DNA from: Pseudomonas cuatrocienegasensis
Lineage (GTDB): Bacteria > Pseudomonadota > Gammaproteobacteria > Pseudomonadales > Pseudomonadaceae
Direction of reading: 5' to 3'
Assembly (NCBI RefSeq): GCF_900110925.1
Contig: NZ_FOFP01000006.1
Coordinates: forward strand, 1 to 49,165
DNA: 49,165 bases
The translations under genes were made by a program, and so were the position numbers. Below the pieces are notes generated by a model. The model had not been told where the DNA came from, did not search any database, and saw only the letters and a list, made by a program, of their open reading frames with translations. The first letter of the stretch is position 1, and each line of letters starts with the position of its first letter. Of the stretch, positions 1-7,178 are shown piece by piece.

Positions 1-29
1 TCATCGAATGTTCTGCGTTTTTGGGACAT
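1..29 (-). CDS. IS3-family transposase OrfA, N-terminal fragment (runs off the window)
   Basis: Nine codons are visible, ATG at 29 reading leftwards to give MSQKRRTFD. Basic residues followed by RRTF at the very N-terminus are characteristic of OrfA proteins of IS3 elements, which carry the helix-turn-helix that binds the element ends. A GAGGAG Shine-Dalgarno sequence lies just upstream. The identification rests on this short start plus the IS-like end, so the subgroup cannot be named. Confidence 0.5.
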
Positions 30-94
30 GGGCAAACTCCTCGATAGATGTATTTTCCACCTATCGAGGTGTCCGGGGAAATTAGACCACTACA
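1..94 (-). mobile_element. End of an IS3-family insertion sequence (rest lies outside the window)
   Basis: Read on the minus strand, the sequence from 94 downward starts TGTAGTGGTCTAATTTCC, the 5'-TG form typical of IS3-family terminal repeats. It then passes a 9-bp inverted repeat (39-47 CCTCGATAG, 61-69 CTATCGAGG) and a ribosome binding site GAGGAG before an ATG at 29. The reading frame opens MSQKRRTFD, matching the usual start of an IS3 OrfA transposase. The outer boundary at 94 is inferred from the terminal repeat. The other end and any target duplication are not in the window. Confidence 0.6.
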
Positions 95-176
95 GACACC
101 ATCACCCCGACACCCGCCTTCTGCGCCCTCAGGCCCACCTCAACACCTGCCCACACCCCCGATAATGGACGCACTC

Positions 177-216
177 ATTGATACAGGTCTAATCTAGATT
201 AACTCTCGATTGATAC
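177..216 (+). promoter_or_regulatory. Candidate LysR operator region
   Basis: A direct repeat ATTGATAC occurs at 177-184 and 209-216, 32 bp apart (about three helical turns). Between the copies is a perfect 12-bp palindrome TAATCTAGATTA at 190-201. The cluster lies immediately upstream of the LysR-type gene at 230, where autoregulatory sites of this family usually sit. Its function is inferred from position and symmetry only. Confidence 0.35.
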
Positions 217-229
217 CCGGATTGAATCA

Positions 230-1138
230 ATGTTTGAACTGGCCCAACTGCGCTGCTTCACCACCTTGGCCTGCGAGCTGAACTTTCGCCGCGCCGCCGA
301 ACGCCTGCACATGACCCAGCCACCGCTGAGCCGGCAGATCCAGTTGTTGGAACATCAACTGGGCGTGACCCTGTTCACCCGCAGCACCCGCGCGGTGGCG
401 CTTACCGCAGCCGGCCGGGCGTTCTTTATCGAGGCCCAGGCACTGCTCGACCAGGCCCAGCGCGCCGCGCAACGCGCCCGCCAGGCGGCGACCGGGGAAA
501 GCGGCTCGCTGACCATCAGCTTCGTCGCCAGCGCGGTGTACGATTTTTTACCGCGCACCGTCACCTGGGCCAGACGCGAACGCCCCGACGTGGCTATCAA
601 CCTGCTGGAAATGACCACCTTCGAGCAACTGCAGGCCCTGCGCGCCCGCCGCGTCGACCTGGCCATCGTGCGGGCGCCGCTGCAACACCCGGGGCTGGTC
701 AGCGAATGCCTGCTGCGCGAACCCTTCGTCCTCGCCGCGCCCAGCAACCACCCGTTGGCGCAGCACGAGCAGCCGAGCCTGGCGATGCTCGATGGCCAAC
801 CCTTTATCGTCTACGCCCACACCTCCTGGCAGCCGTTCAACGAACTGCTCACCGGCATGTTCCGCTCCCAGGGCGTAGAGCCCGACTACGTGCAATCGCT
901 CGGCTCCACCCTGACCATCCTGGCACTGGTAAACGCCGGCCTCGGCCTGGCCATGGTGCCGCGCAGCGCCAGCGCCATCCGCTTCGCCAACCTGTGCTAC
1001 CGCGACCTGCCCCTGCCCGCCGGCATCTGCGGCGAGCTGCACCTGGCCTGGCGCGACGACAACGACAACCCCGCCCTGCCAGCGGTACGCGAGGCTTTGC
1101 GCCAGGCCGCAAGCCAGCCTGGCGAGGCATGCTCGTAA
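230..1138 (+). CDS. LysR-family transcriptional regulator
   Basis: The 302-residue product has the standard LysR layout. An N-terminal winged helix-turn-helix covers about residues 1-60 (LRCFTTLACELNFRRAAERL, then TQPPLSRQI). A linker helix follows, then a periplasmic-binding-protein-like effector domain from about 90 onward. Length is normal for the family. It points tail-to-tail toward the acid-sugar dehydratase gene at 1288-2445, so it does not share a promoter region with it. It could still regulate that gene or an unseen neighbour to the left. Effector unknown. Start taken as ATG 230; the ribosome binding site is weak. Confidence 0.9.
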   Translation: MFELAQLRCFTTLACELNFRRAAERLHMTQPPLSRQIQLLEHQLGVTLFTRSTRAVALTAAGRAFFIEAQALLDQAQRAAQRARQAATGESGSLTISFVASAVYDFLPRTVTWARRERPDVAINLLEMTTFEQLQALRARRVDLAIVRAPLQHPGLVSECLLREPFVLAAPSNHPLAQHEQPSLAMLDGQPFIVYAHTSWQPFNELLTGMFRSQGVEPDYVQSLGSTLTILALVNAGLGLAMVPRSASAIRFANLCYRDLPLPAGICGELHLAWRDDNDNPALPAVREALRQAASQPGEACS

Positions 1139-1214
1139 CGCGGTCGAGACCGCGCTGGCCATAGCATCGCGAATAAAGGCTAGGCGCCCAAAAGCAGCCC
1201 AGCAGCCCCGCTCA

Positions 1215-1247
1215 GGTAGCCTGGGTCGAGCGCAGCGACACCCGGGA
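1215..1247 (+). repeat. 33-bp dispersed repeat, copy A
   Basis: This intergenic stretch (begins GGTAGCCTGGGT, ends CACCCGGGA) recurs in inverted orientation at 49072-49104 with two mismatches in 33 bases. Short repeats of the GTTGAGCGCAGCGATACCC type are common between Pseudomonas genes; the assignment to that class is from memory. Confidence 0.6.
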
Positions 1248-1287
1248 AGGCCTACACCAATGCCCCAGACAGACACATCAGCCAACG

Positions 1288-2445
1288 CTAGCCGCGCGTG
1301 CCGATCTCCGCTTCCTGCACCGTCCAGCCCGCCACCTGCTCGCTCAGGCTCAACCCCAGGCCGGGGCGATTCGGCACCAGCATGCGCCCGTCGCAAATAT
1401 CCAGACGCTCCTCGAACAACGGCTCCAACCACTCGAAATGCTCCACCCAGGGCTCGCGGGTATGGGTCGCCGCCAGGTGCACATGCAGCTCCATGGCAAA
1501 GTGTGGCGCCAGGGTCATGCCGGCCTGCTCGGCCAAGGTCTGGATGCGCAGGTAAGGCGTAATACCGCCCACGCGAGGTGCGTCGGGCATCAGATAATCG
1601 GCGCCGCGCTGGCGGATAAACTCCCAGTGCTCGGCCGGGCTGGTGAGCATCTCGCCAGTGGCAATTGGCGTATCGAACTGGCGCACCAACTCGGCATGGC
1701 CCTCGGCGTCGTAGCAGTCCAGCGGCTCCTCGATCCACACCAGATCGAACGGCTCCAGGCGCCGGCACATACGCCGCGCCATGGGCCGGCCCCACTGCTG
1801 ATTGGCATCGACCATCAACGGGAAGCTCTCACCCAGGTGCTGACGCACCGTCGCCACGCGGTGCAGATCCAGCGCCCAATCCGGCTGACCGACCTTGAGC
1901 TTGATCCCGCCAATGCCCTTTTCCCGCGAGGCATCGGTGTTCTTCAACAACTGCGCAAGCGGCGTGTGCAAAAAACCGCCCGAGGTGTTGTAGCACCGCA
2001 CCGAGTCACGCTGGGCACCGAGCAAACGCGCCAGCGACAGCCCGGCACGACGCGCCTTGAGGTCCCACAGCGCGACATCGAAGGCACCAATGGCCTGGGT
2101 CGCCAGCCCGCTGCGCCCCACCGAGGCGCCGGCCCAAAAGAGTTTGTCCCACAGTTTGGCGATATCGCTGGGGTTCTCACCAATCAGGTTGGGCGCCACC
2201 TCCAGGGCATGGGCAAACTGCCCCGGCCCACCGGCACGCTTGGAATAGCTGAAGCCCAGGCCCTGGTGGCCATCGCGGGTCTCGACCTCAGCCAGCAGAA
2301 TGGCGATCTCGGTCATCGGCTTCTGCCGGCCGGTGAGCACCTTGGCGTCGCTGATCGGGTTGGCCAGCGGCAACGCCACCGAACGCAGACGCAGCCAGGT
2401 GATGCGGTCATCGTCAGCACAAATGATGGTGGGCTTGTCAGTCAT
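1288..2445 (-). CDS. Mandelate racemase/enolase superfamily dehydratase, L-talarate/galactarate dehydratase type
   Basis: The 385-residue protein resembles L-talarate/galactarate dehydratase of the mandelate racemase subgroup, which removes water from acid sugars to give 5-keto-4-deoxy products. It has the capping-domain phrase SDAKVLTGRQKP (residues 32-43). The barrel residues expected of the subgroup are present: the KxK acid/base pair K182/K184, metal ligands D213 (MVDANQQW), E239 (WIEEPLD) and E265 (TGEML), and catalytic H315 (APHFAMELH). Start ATG 2445 is chosen because GAGGAGG lies just upstream. An in-frame start at 2502 would run through an operator palindrome. Two identical palindromes upstream suggest dedicated repression. 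Substrate is inferred from similarity. Confidence 0.85.
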   Translation of the reverse strand: MTDKPTIICADDDRITWLRLRSVALPLANPISDAKVLTGRQKPMTEIAILLAEVETRDGHQGLGFSYSKRAGGPGQFAHALEVAPNLIGENPSDIAKLWDKLFWAGASVGRSGLATQAIGAFDVALWDLKARRAGLSLARLLGAQRDSVRCYNTSGGFLHTPLAQLLKNTDASREKGIGGIKLKVGQPDWALDLHRVATVRQHLGESFPLMVDANQQWGRPMARRMCRRLEPFDLVWIEEPLDCYDAEGHAELVRQFDTPIATGEMLTSPAEHWEFIRQRGADYLMPDAPRVGGITPYLRIQTLAEQAGMTLAPHFAMELHVHLAATHTREPWVEHFEWLEPLFEERLDICDGRMLVPNRPGLGLSLSEQVAGWTVQEAEIGTRG

Positions 2446-2489
2446 GATTCCTCCTCGGGATGGCAAGCCGACAGCCCGCAACGGCAACC

Positions 2490-2507
2490 CCTGATTGCGC
2501 AATCAGG
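2490..2507. promoter_or_regulatory. Palindromic operator 1 upstream of the acid-sugar dehydratase
   Basis: CCTGATTGCGCAATCAGG is a perfect 18-bp palindrome about 45 bp before the dehydratase start. Its 14-bp core TGATTGCGCAATCA is repeated exactly at 2555-2568. Centres are 63 bp apart, close to six turns of B-DNA, so both sites face the same side of the helix. This is typical of a repressor binding as a looped or cooperative pair. The binding protein is not identified. Confidence 0.65.
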
Positions 2508-2553
2508 CTCAGCCCCAGGCCGTCGGAATAGAAACAGCCCGAGTCAGGCTACG

Positions 2554-2569
2554 ATGATTGCGCAATCAT
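2554..2569. promoter_or_regulatory. Palindromic operator 2 upstream of the acid-sugar dehydratase
   Basis: ATGATTGCGCAATCAT is a perfect 16-bp palindrome sharing the core TGATTGCGCAATCA with the site at 2490-2507. It lies about 110 bp upstream of the dehydratase start and about 150 bp before the divergent ParD-like gene. Confidence 0.65.
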
Positions 2570-2674
2570 TCAAGAGGATGAAATGTAGCAAGCGGCAAAA
2601 CCAGCGAACAGCGATCCACCTCCCCCAAAGCTGATCCCCTTTGAGCAGCGTTGCCAAAAAACCACTTCACTCCT

Positions 2675-2704
2675 AATATACGATTCATAAACGTTTCGTA
2701 TATT
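2675..2704. promoter_or_regulatory. Inverted-repeat operator before the ParD-like gene
   Basis: AATATACGA (2675-2683) and TCGTATATT (2696-2704) form a perfect 9-bp inverted repeat with a 12-bp spacer, ending 10 bp before the ParD-like start codon. Antitoxin-type DNA-binding proteins usually repress their own operon at such sites, so autoregulation by the downstream protein is the natural reading. Confidence 0.6.
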
Positions 2705-2714
2705 TGGTGGCGCC

Positions 2715-2981
2715 ATGGGTATTGTGAAAATTTCCGAAGAGATGCACGAGAGCCTGCGTATCTCCAGCAACGCGTTAAGCCGCTCGATCAATGCACAGGC
2801 GGAGCACTGGATGCGCCTTGGGATGCTTGCTGAGCTCTACCCAGACCTTGATCACAGCCAACTCTGCCGCATGCTGATTCGCGCTGAAGAAGCCGGTGGC
2901 CTGAGTTTGAAGCGAGTCTGTGATCTGGCAGACGCCTCACCGAATGCCCGCTCAGCCACTGTGCTTGAGCGTGCCTCATGA
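2715..2981 (+). CDS. ParD-like antitoxin-family protein
   Basis: This 88-residue protein (begins MGIVKISEEMHESLR) fits the ParD-like antitoxin family. It has a short N-terminal strand plus helices of ribbon-helix-helix type (ISEEMHESLRISSNALSRSI), an AEHWMRLGMLAELYP segment, and a variable C-terminal tail. ParD proteins bind DNA and neutralise a partner toxin. No ParE toxin follows; the next gene is a methionine aminopeptidase whose start overlaps this stop by 4 bp (ATGA), so the two are translationally coupled. A perfect inverted repeat in the promoter suggests autoregulation. Whether the pair acts as toxin-antitoxin is not known from the sequence. Confidence 0.75.
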   Translation: MGIVKISEEMHESLRISSNALSRSINAQAEHWMRLGMLAELYPDLDHSQLCRMLIRAEEAGGLSLKRVCDLADASPNARSATVLERAS

Positions 2982-3775
2982 GGGCCCGCATTCCCCTCAA
3001 CAGCGCCGCTGAAATAGCCTGTTCCAAGGCGGCTGGCAGCCTGGCGGCCGAAGTGCTCGCGATGATCGCCGAGCACGTCAAGCCGGGCATAACCACTGAG
3101 CGACTCGACCAGATCTGCCACGACTACATCGTTCAGGTGCAGAAGGCCATTCCGGGAAATATTGGCTATCAGGGTTACCCTAAAACCGTGCTTACGTCGG
3201 TCAATGATGTGGTCTGCCACGGCATCCCCTCCGCCACCGAGCTCAAGGACGGCGACATCCTGAACATCGACGTCGCGGTGGTGAAGGATGGCTGGTATGG
3301 CGACACCAGCCGCATGTACGTGGTTGGGCAAGCGAGCCCGAAAGCGTTGCGGCTGGTCAAGACCACCTACGAGGCCATGTGCGCCGGCATCAGCGTGGTA
3401 CGCCCCGGCGCGACGCTGGGGGATATCGGCCATGCGATTGAGCAAGTGGCAGCGCGCGAAGGTTTCAGCGTAGTTCGCGACTTTTGCGGGCATGGCATTG
3501 GCAAGGTGTATCACGATGCCCCGCAGATCCTGCACTTCGGCCGGCCCGGTCAGGGCTTGAAACTCAAGGCCGGGATGATCTTCACCATTGAGCCGATGCT
3601 CAACGCCGGCAAGTGGCAGGTGAAGACCCTGACTGACGGCTGGACGGTGAAGACCAAGGACCAATCACTATCGGCACAGTGGGAGCCCATGGTGGCAGTA
3701 ACGCCCACGGGGTTTGAAGTGCTCAGCCCCTGGCCAGACTCAGTCGACGGCTATCAACCGATCACACAGGGCTGA
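2978..3775 (+). CDS. map: Type I methionyl aminopeptidase
   Basis: The 265-residue enzyme removes the initiator methionine from new proteins, using two metal ions. All five expected metal ligands of the pita-bread fold are visible: aspartates in NIDVAVVKDGWYGDTS, histidine in CGHGIGK, and glutamates in TIEPML and QWEPMV. Length matches single-domain type I enzymes. It overlaps the ParD-like gene by 4 bp, an arrangement that differs from the housekeeping map gene (usually near rpsB). This is therefore probably a second, accessory copy. The C-terminal extension after EVLSPWPDS is unremarkable. Confidence 0.9.
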   Translation: MRARIPLNSAAEIACSKAAGSLAAEVLAMIAEHVKPGITTERLDQICHDYIVQVQKAIPGNIGYQGYPKTVLTSVNDVVCHGIPSATELKDGDILNIDVAVVKDGWYGDTSRMYVVGQASPKALRLVKTTYEAMCAGISVVRPGATLGDIGHAIEQVAAREGFSVVRDFCGHGIGKVYHDAPQILHFGRPGQGLKLKAGMIFTIEPMLNAGKWQVKTLTDGWTVKTKDQSLSAQWEPMVAVTPTGFEVLSPWPDSVDGYQPITQG

Positions 3776-3844
3776 TGCCCCAGACACAGGCCAGCACGCC
3801 GGCTCTGCTGTGATCTATCACCCCGAACCAGGGGCCGATGCTTT

Positions 3845-3934
3845 CGTAGGAGTCGCGCCCCGCGACGAATGCTGTGCACACCCTCGATGTCACTGAATGG
3901 CTGCAATCGCTTCGCACCGAGGCGGGGCTACGGG
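3845..3934. repeat. REP-like palindromic repeat pair
   Basis: CGTAGGAGTCGCGCCCCGCG at 3845 and, in opposite orientation, CGAGGCGGGGCTACGGG at 3918-3934 resemble the GTAGGAGCGGG-type extragenic palindromes of Pseudomonas. They lie between two genes, as expected. Assignment is by resemblance only. Confidence 0.45.
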
Positions 3935-3977
3935 TGTTCGGCGGTTCATACAGATGTTGCGTTATGTCGCTCCGGCA

Positions 3978-4023
3978 CCACGCCGCCGATCATGGCGGCG
4001 TGGCAGGAGACGCCATGATCGGC
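3978..4023. other. Nested alternative hairpins downstream of two convergent genes
   Basis: CCACGCCGCC (3978-3987) pairs with GGCGGCGTGG (3994-4003) around a 6-base loop. The segment GCCGATCATGGCG (3985-3997) can instead pair with CGCCATGATCGGC (4011-4023), so the two hairpins exclude each other. There is no T-run on either side, so a simple intrinsic terminator is not clear, although the site lies just past the stop of the minus-strand gene at 4033. Confidence 0.5.
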
Positions 4024-4032
4024 TCATCGCCT

Positions 4033-5139
4033 TTAGCTAGCGGTGCACTTGGCCTGCGCCGCTTCGGGAGTCAGGTTGCGCACCGAGGTGTAGAACAGCT
4101 CGCAGGTTTGTAGTTTTTCAGTGACCTGCCATTGCTCGATGCAGGCGTTCAGCACCGGGCTCGCATCCTGACTGGGTTGCTCACCCATACGGGCCTGCCA
4201 GCAAGCGGCGCTGAGATCCTGCCCCATGACCTTGAGGCCGGCCGCATCGGCTTTCTGCTGATCGCCGCCGTTGTTTGCCGGGTCAGCGGCATACCAGATG
4301 TAGCTGGGGTGGTTGGCGCCGAGCACGGCCACTTGCTGCCCGGCAACCGGGCTGATCTGCGCAAGACCCAGCACATCGACAGACACCCCATACTGCTGAT
4401 TAACCCAGCTGCGCACCGGGCTGCCAAAGGCCACCATGGGCAGCGCCTGGCCGTCTTTGCCGGCGGTCAACTGCATGACCATCTGCGTCTGGTAGGCGTT
4501 GAAATAGCTGTAGACACCCTCCAGCGCGCTACCGGCGTTAGCAGGCGCGGCAATGGGGGCAATGTCGATGATGGTCTGGAAGGCCGGTGTCTGCGCCGCA
4601 TTGATGCCGTTCTGGACAAGCAGATCAGCCCAGCGGTTGGTGGTGCTCGACTCCAGATAGTCCTGCGCCTGGGTCAGCGAGTAATCCGGCGGGAAGTGCA
4701 GCAGCTCAATGCTCTTGCGGTTCTCCAGCGCCATGCCCAGCGGCAGAAACAACGACCAGTTGTATTGCCACTTGCCATCCTGGTTGAGCAACTTGGCGCC
4801 CGCATAGGCCAGCTCTCCAGTCTTCAGCAATTGCTCAAGCGGTTTACCGTAGCCCTCAGGCACCTCGGTGAATTTGGCGTAGAGGTCTTGCTGCTCGCGG
4901 TGCACGCTGACCTTGGCGGTGGCATAACCATCGCGCTGCAAGCTCTGGCCCAGGTAGTGCTCGGCGGTTTGCTCCAGCGTCCAATCGCGATAACAGATCA
5001 CATTGCAGTTATTGGGATACGCAAACAAACGGGTGACGCGCTCTGCACTGCCCAGCTTGACCGTGACATCCGCGGCTTGAGCCTGACCGGCAAACAGCCA
5101 GGCAATTGCGACGAGCATAAATTCTTTGCGGCTCAGCAT
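4033..5139 (-). CDS. Secreted or periplasmic protein of unknown function
   Basis: The 368-residue product begins with a clear signal peptide (MLSRKEFMLVAIAWLFAGQAQA, cleavage expected after AQA). The mature part has a cysteine-containing early segment (NNCNVICYRDWTLE), repeated aromatic stretches, and a C-terminal region with more cysteines (LSAACWQ, VLNACIEQW, LQTCELFY, QAKCTAS), suggesting disulfides in the periplasm. The family is not recognised. Start 5139 is chosen over the longer frame because AGGAGT sits 5-6 bp upstream and it exposes the signal peptide. It is flanked by REP-like repeats on both sides and is probably monocistronic. Confidence 0.75.
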   Translation of the reverse strand: MLSRKEFMLVAIAWLFAGQAQAADVTVKLGSAERVTRLFAYPNNCNVICYRDWTLEQTAEHYLGQSLQRDGYATAKVSVHREQQDLYAKFTEVPEGYGKPLEQLLKTGELAYAGAKLLNQDGKWQYNWSLFLPLGMALENRKSIELLHFPPDYSLTQAQDYLESSTTNRWADLLVQNGINAAQTPAFQTIIDIAPIAAPANAGSALEGVYSYFNAYQTQMVMQLTAGKDGQALPMVAFGSPVRSWVNQQYGVSVDVLGLAQISPVAGQQVAVLGANHPSYIWYAADPANNGGDQQKADAAGLKVMGQDLSAACWQARMGEQPSQDASPVLNACIEQWQVTEKLQTCELFYTSVRNLTPEAAQAKCTAS

Positions 5140-5322
5140 AAGTGACTCCTTGTACGAGAGAGGGCCTGCGCTCCAAACCTGAGGCTGAAGTACAGAACTA
5201 AAGAGGTCGGCGCGACTAAACATAGGCTATGTACCCGTTTTATGTTGCGGCGCTGCTACTTTTAGTAGGCCCGCGCCGCGCGGCGAATAGCGGCCATTCA
5301 GCGGGATAGCGGAGCGGCCAAA

Positions 5323-5349
5323 GGCTTCGCGCCGGGGCGCCGCTCCCAC
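5323..5349 (-). repeat. REP-like palindromic repeat
   Basis: On the minus strand this reads GTGGGAGCGGCG...GCGCGAAGCC, matching the common Pseudomonas extragenic palindrome pattern (GTGGGAGCGG followed by a GC-rich stem). It sits between the secreted protein gene and trmK. Confidence 0.5.
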
Positions 5350-5396
5350 GGGCGTTGCGCCTGCAACAGGCACTTGGGACAGAGCCTAAAAATAGA

Positions 5397-6113
5397 CTAC
5401 TGCGCCCTCTCTTCATGCCCCGCCAGCATCTCGCCAATCCAGCGCACCTGTTGTGCCAGCTCCTGTACCTTCGCCTCGGGCACGGCCCGCCGCGCCTGGG
5501 CAAAGTCGGCCAGGGTGCGCTGCTTCAAGCGCAACAGCCGCTGCCACTTGGCGATAAACACCGGGCTGCGCTGCTGCAGCTGCAGTGGGCCGAAGTACAG
5601 CGCCTCTGCGCTGTACAGCACCGGCGGCCTGCGCTCGGCGACGATGATTTCGTAGTAGAAGCGGTTTTCTCGCAGCAGCTCTTCGCAGAGGATGCAGTAG
5701 CCGTTGTCCATCAGCCATTGGCGCAAGGGCTGCTCACCGCCGTTGGGCTGCAGGATCAACCGCTCGGCACCGCTCAAGCGCGCCTTGCCGCTGTCGAGGA
5801 TGTCGCGAATCCGCTCGCCACCCATGCCACAAAGGCTGACCGCCGTGATGCCGTCACCCGGCTCGATAGCCGCCAGGCCATCGGCCAGGCGCACGGTGAT
5901 GCGCTCGCTCAAGTCGTTCTCACGCACGGTACGTTCAGCCGCATAAAACGGCGTCAACGCCACCTCACCCGCCACCGCCGCCGTGATCACGCCGCGGTTC
6001 ATCAACGCCACCGGCAGGTAGCAGTGATCCGAGCCAATATCGGCCAGCCGCGCACCCGCCGGCACATGCGCAGCGACGCGTTCCAGGCGCATGGACAATG
6101 CCCGCTCGTTCAC
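5397..6113 (-). CDS. trmK: tRNA (adenine(22)-N1)-methyltransferase TrmK
   Basis: The 238-residue protein belongs to the TrmK family, which methylates N1 of A22 in tRNA using S-adenosylmethionine. The N-terminal Rossmann-type domain carries ADIGSDHCYLPV (about 24-35, SAM-binding loop). The family phrase LCGMGGERI and the LILQPNGGE segment, which replaces the usual catalytic NPPY-like motif, follow. The C-terminal third is helical (KWQRLLRLKQRTLADF). Start is GTG 6113 with GAGG 6-7 bp upstream. A roughly 100-bp copy of this start region is found at 39606-39705. Confidence 0.88.
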   Translation of the reverse strand: MNERALSMRLERVAAHVPAGARLADIGSDHCYLPVALMNRGVITAAVAGEVALTPFYAAERTVRENDLSERITVRLADGLAAIEPGDGITAVSLCGMGGERIRDILDSGKARLSGAERLILQPNGGEQPLRQWLMDNGYCILCEELLRENRFYYEIIVAERRPPVLYSAEALYFGPLQLQQRSPVFIAKWQRLLRLKQRTLADFAQARRAVPEAKVQELAQQVRWIGEMLAGHEERAQ

Positions 6114-6442
6114 CTTCAGCCTCTTTCACATCAGCGCCCGGCACGGACGGCCGGATCGGCGGGCGATTCTGCCGGGCTGTGGGGGGGATGGCAAATGATG
6201 TGGAGACGCCCACGGCTCGTGCCTATGCCAGGCTCCGGGTACACCTGACAGACCTTAGTGATGGATGATTTGCTGCCCGACGCTGCCAGGCAGGTCAGGG
6301 GCAGCAATCGGCCAGTTATGTTGAAAACAGTCGGTTTCTGAGCGAACCACACTTCAATGTCGCTAATGCTCTCAGCAGAACCGGCCAAAAGCGCACGCTG
6401 GGCCTCAGTAATATAAGGTCTACCTCTGCGTTGAACGAGCGG
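6114..6442. other. Intergenic stretch without a supported gene
   Basis: Between trmK and the GST gene no convincing gene is seen. A minus-strand open stretch between roughly 6425 and 6290 (containing RGRPYITEAQRALLAGSAES) looks protein-like but lacks a start and has no family I recognise; it may be a gene remnant. Confidence 0.4.
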
Positions 6443-7129
6443 CTAGCCAAGGATAGAGCCTGCGAATATTGCCTGCTGTTTAACCAAGTGCTGCTGAAAT
6501 AGAACGGCGTAATCGTCTCGCACGGCTGAGATAACACTTGGCCTGCTCGCCAGTGAAGCCCGCCACGTTGATACGCGGGGAAGGTTATCGAAGATCGGCT
6601 GGGAGACAGCCGGTCTCAGCACATCGAAGTAACGAAAGATCGGGGCAAATACCGCATCGACCATGCCGAACGACGCCCCCGAAAAATAGGGTCCTTGATC
6701 AAGCGTGTCTTCAAGTCGCTGCAATTTATCTCGAAAAGCTGCTTTCTTGTCGTCAGCGGTCACAAGATCTTGGGCGTTGAGGAACAGCCAGGCGTCAGTG
6801 AGCGCCGTGCCGCCAAACTCTACCCAGGCGCGCTGTTGCGCCCGGCAGAGGGCGTCGTCGGAGTACAGGCTGGCACCACCCTGCGTTTCGTTGAGGTATT
6901 CGCAAATGGCTATGCTCTCGAATAGGATCGCGTCCGCCCTATCCGATAGCCCCACCTTGAGTAAAGGCACCTTGCCCGTCGGCGACAGCGCCAGAAACCA
7001 ATCTGGTTTGGCCGCAAGGTCGACGTCGATCCTCTCAAAGGGCATGTTCTTTTCCAGCAGCACGATGGCCGCGCGCTGAACGAACGGGCACAACGGATGA
7101 CTGATGAGCGTAAGTTGAGCGTGCGGCAT
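6443..7129 (-). CDS. Glutathione S-transferase family protein
   Basis: The 228-residue protein has an N-terminal thioredoxin-fold domain (MPHAQLTLISHPLCPFVQRA; CPFVQR at the glutathione site; cis-proline motif TGKVPLL; FESIAICEYL). An all-helical C-terminal domain follows. It would conjugate or reduce electrophiles with glutathione in the cytoplasm. It lies 49 bp downstream of the SDR gene on the same strand, so the two probably form an operon controlled by the divergent AraC-type regulator. Start 7129 gives the canonical N-terminus; a longer frame to 7261 adds only unrelated sequence. Confidence 0.85.
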   Translation of the reverse strand: MPHAQLTLISHPLCPFVQRAAIVLLEKNMPFERIDVDLAAKPDWFLALSPTGKVPLLKVGLSDRADAILFESIAICEYLNETQGGASLYSDDALCRAQQRAWVEFGGTALTDAWLFLNAQDLVTADDKKAAFRDKLQRLEDTLDQGPYFSGASFGMVDAVFAPIFRYFDVLRPAVSQPIFDNLPRVSTWRASLASRPSVISAVRDDYAVLFQQHLVKQQAIFAGSILG

Positions 7130-7178
7130 GATGGGCTCTCGATAGGGCAGCGGCGGGATGGACTGAATGCAACTGTGA

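Noticed and set aside
548..1795. Long open frame opposite the LysR gene and the end of the dehydratase gene
   Set aside because: Product is low-complexity and arginine/glycine/alanine rich, matches no family, and both overlapped genes on other frames are clearly real.
1438..2634. 398-codon frame opposite the dehydratase gene
   Set aside because: A shadow of a high-GC gene; it crosses both operator palindromes and has no recognisable domain.
6290..6425. Protein-like minus-strand stretch RGRPYITEAQRALLAGSAES
   Set aside because: No start codon with a ribosome binding site and no recognised family; listed only as a possible remnant.
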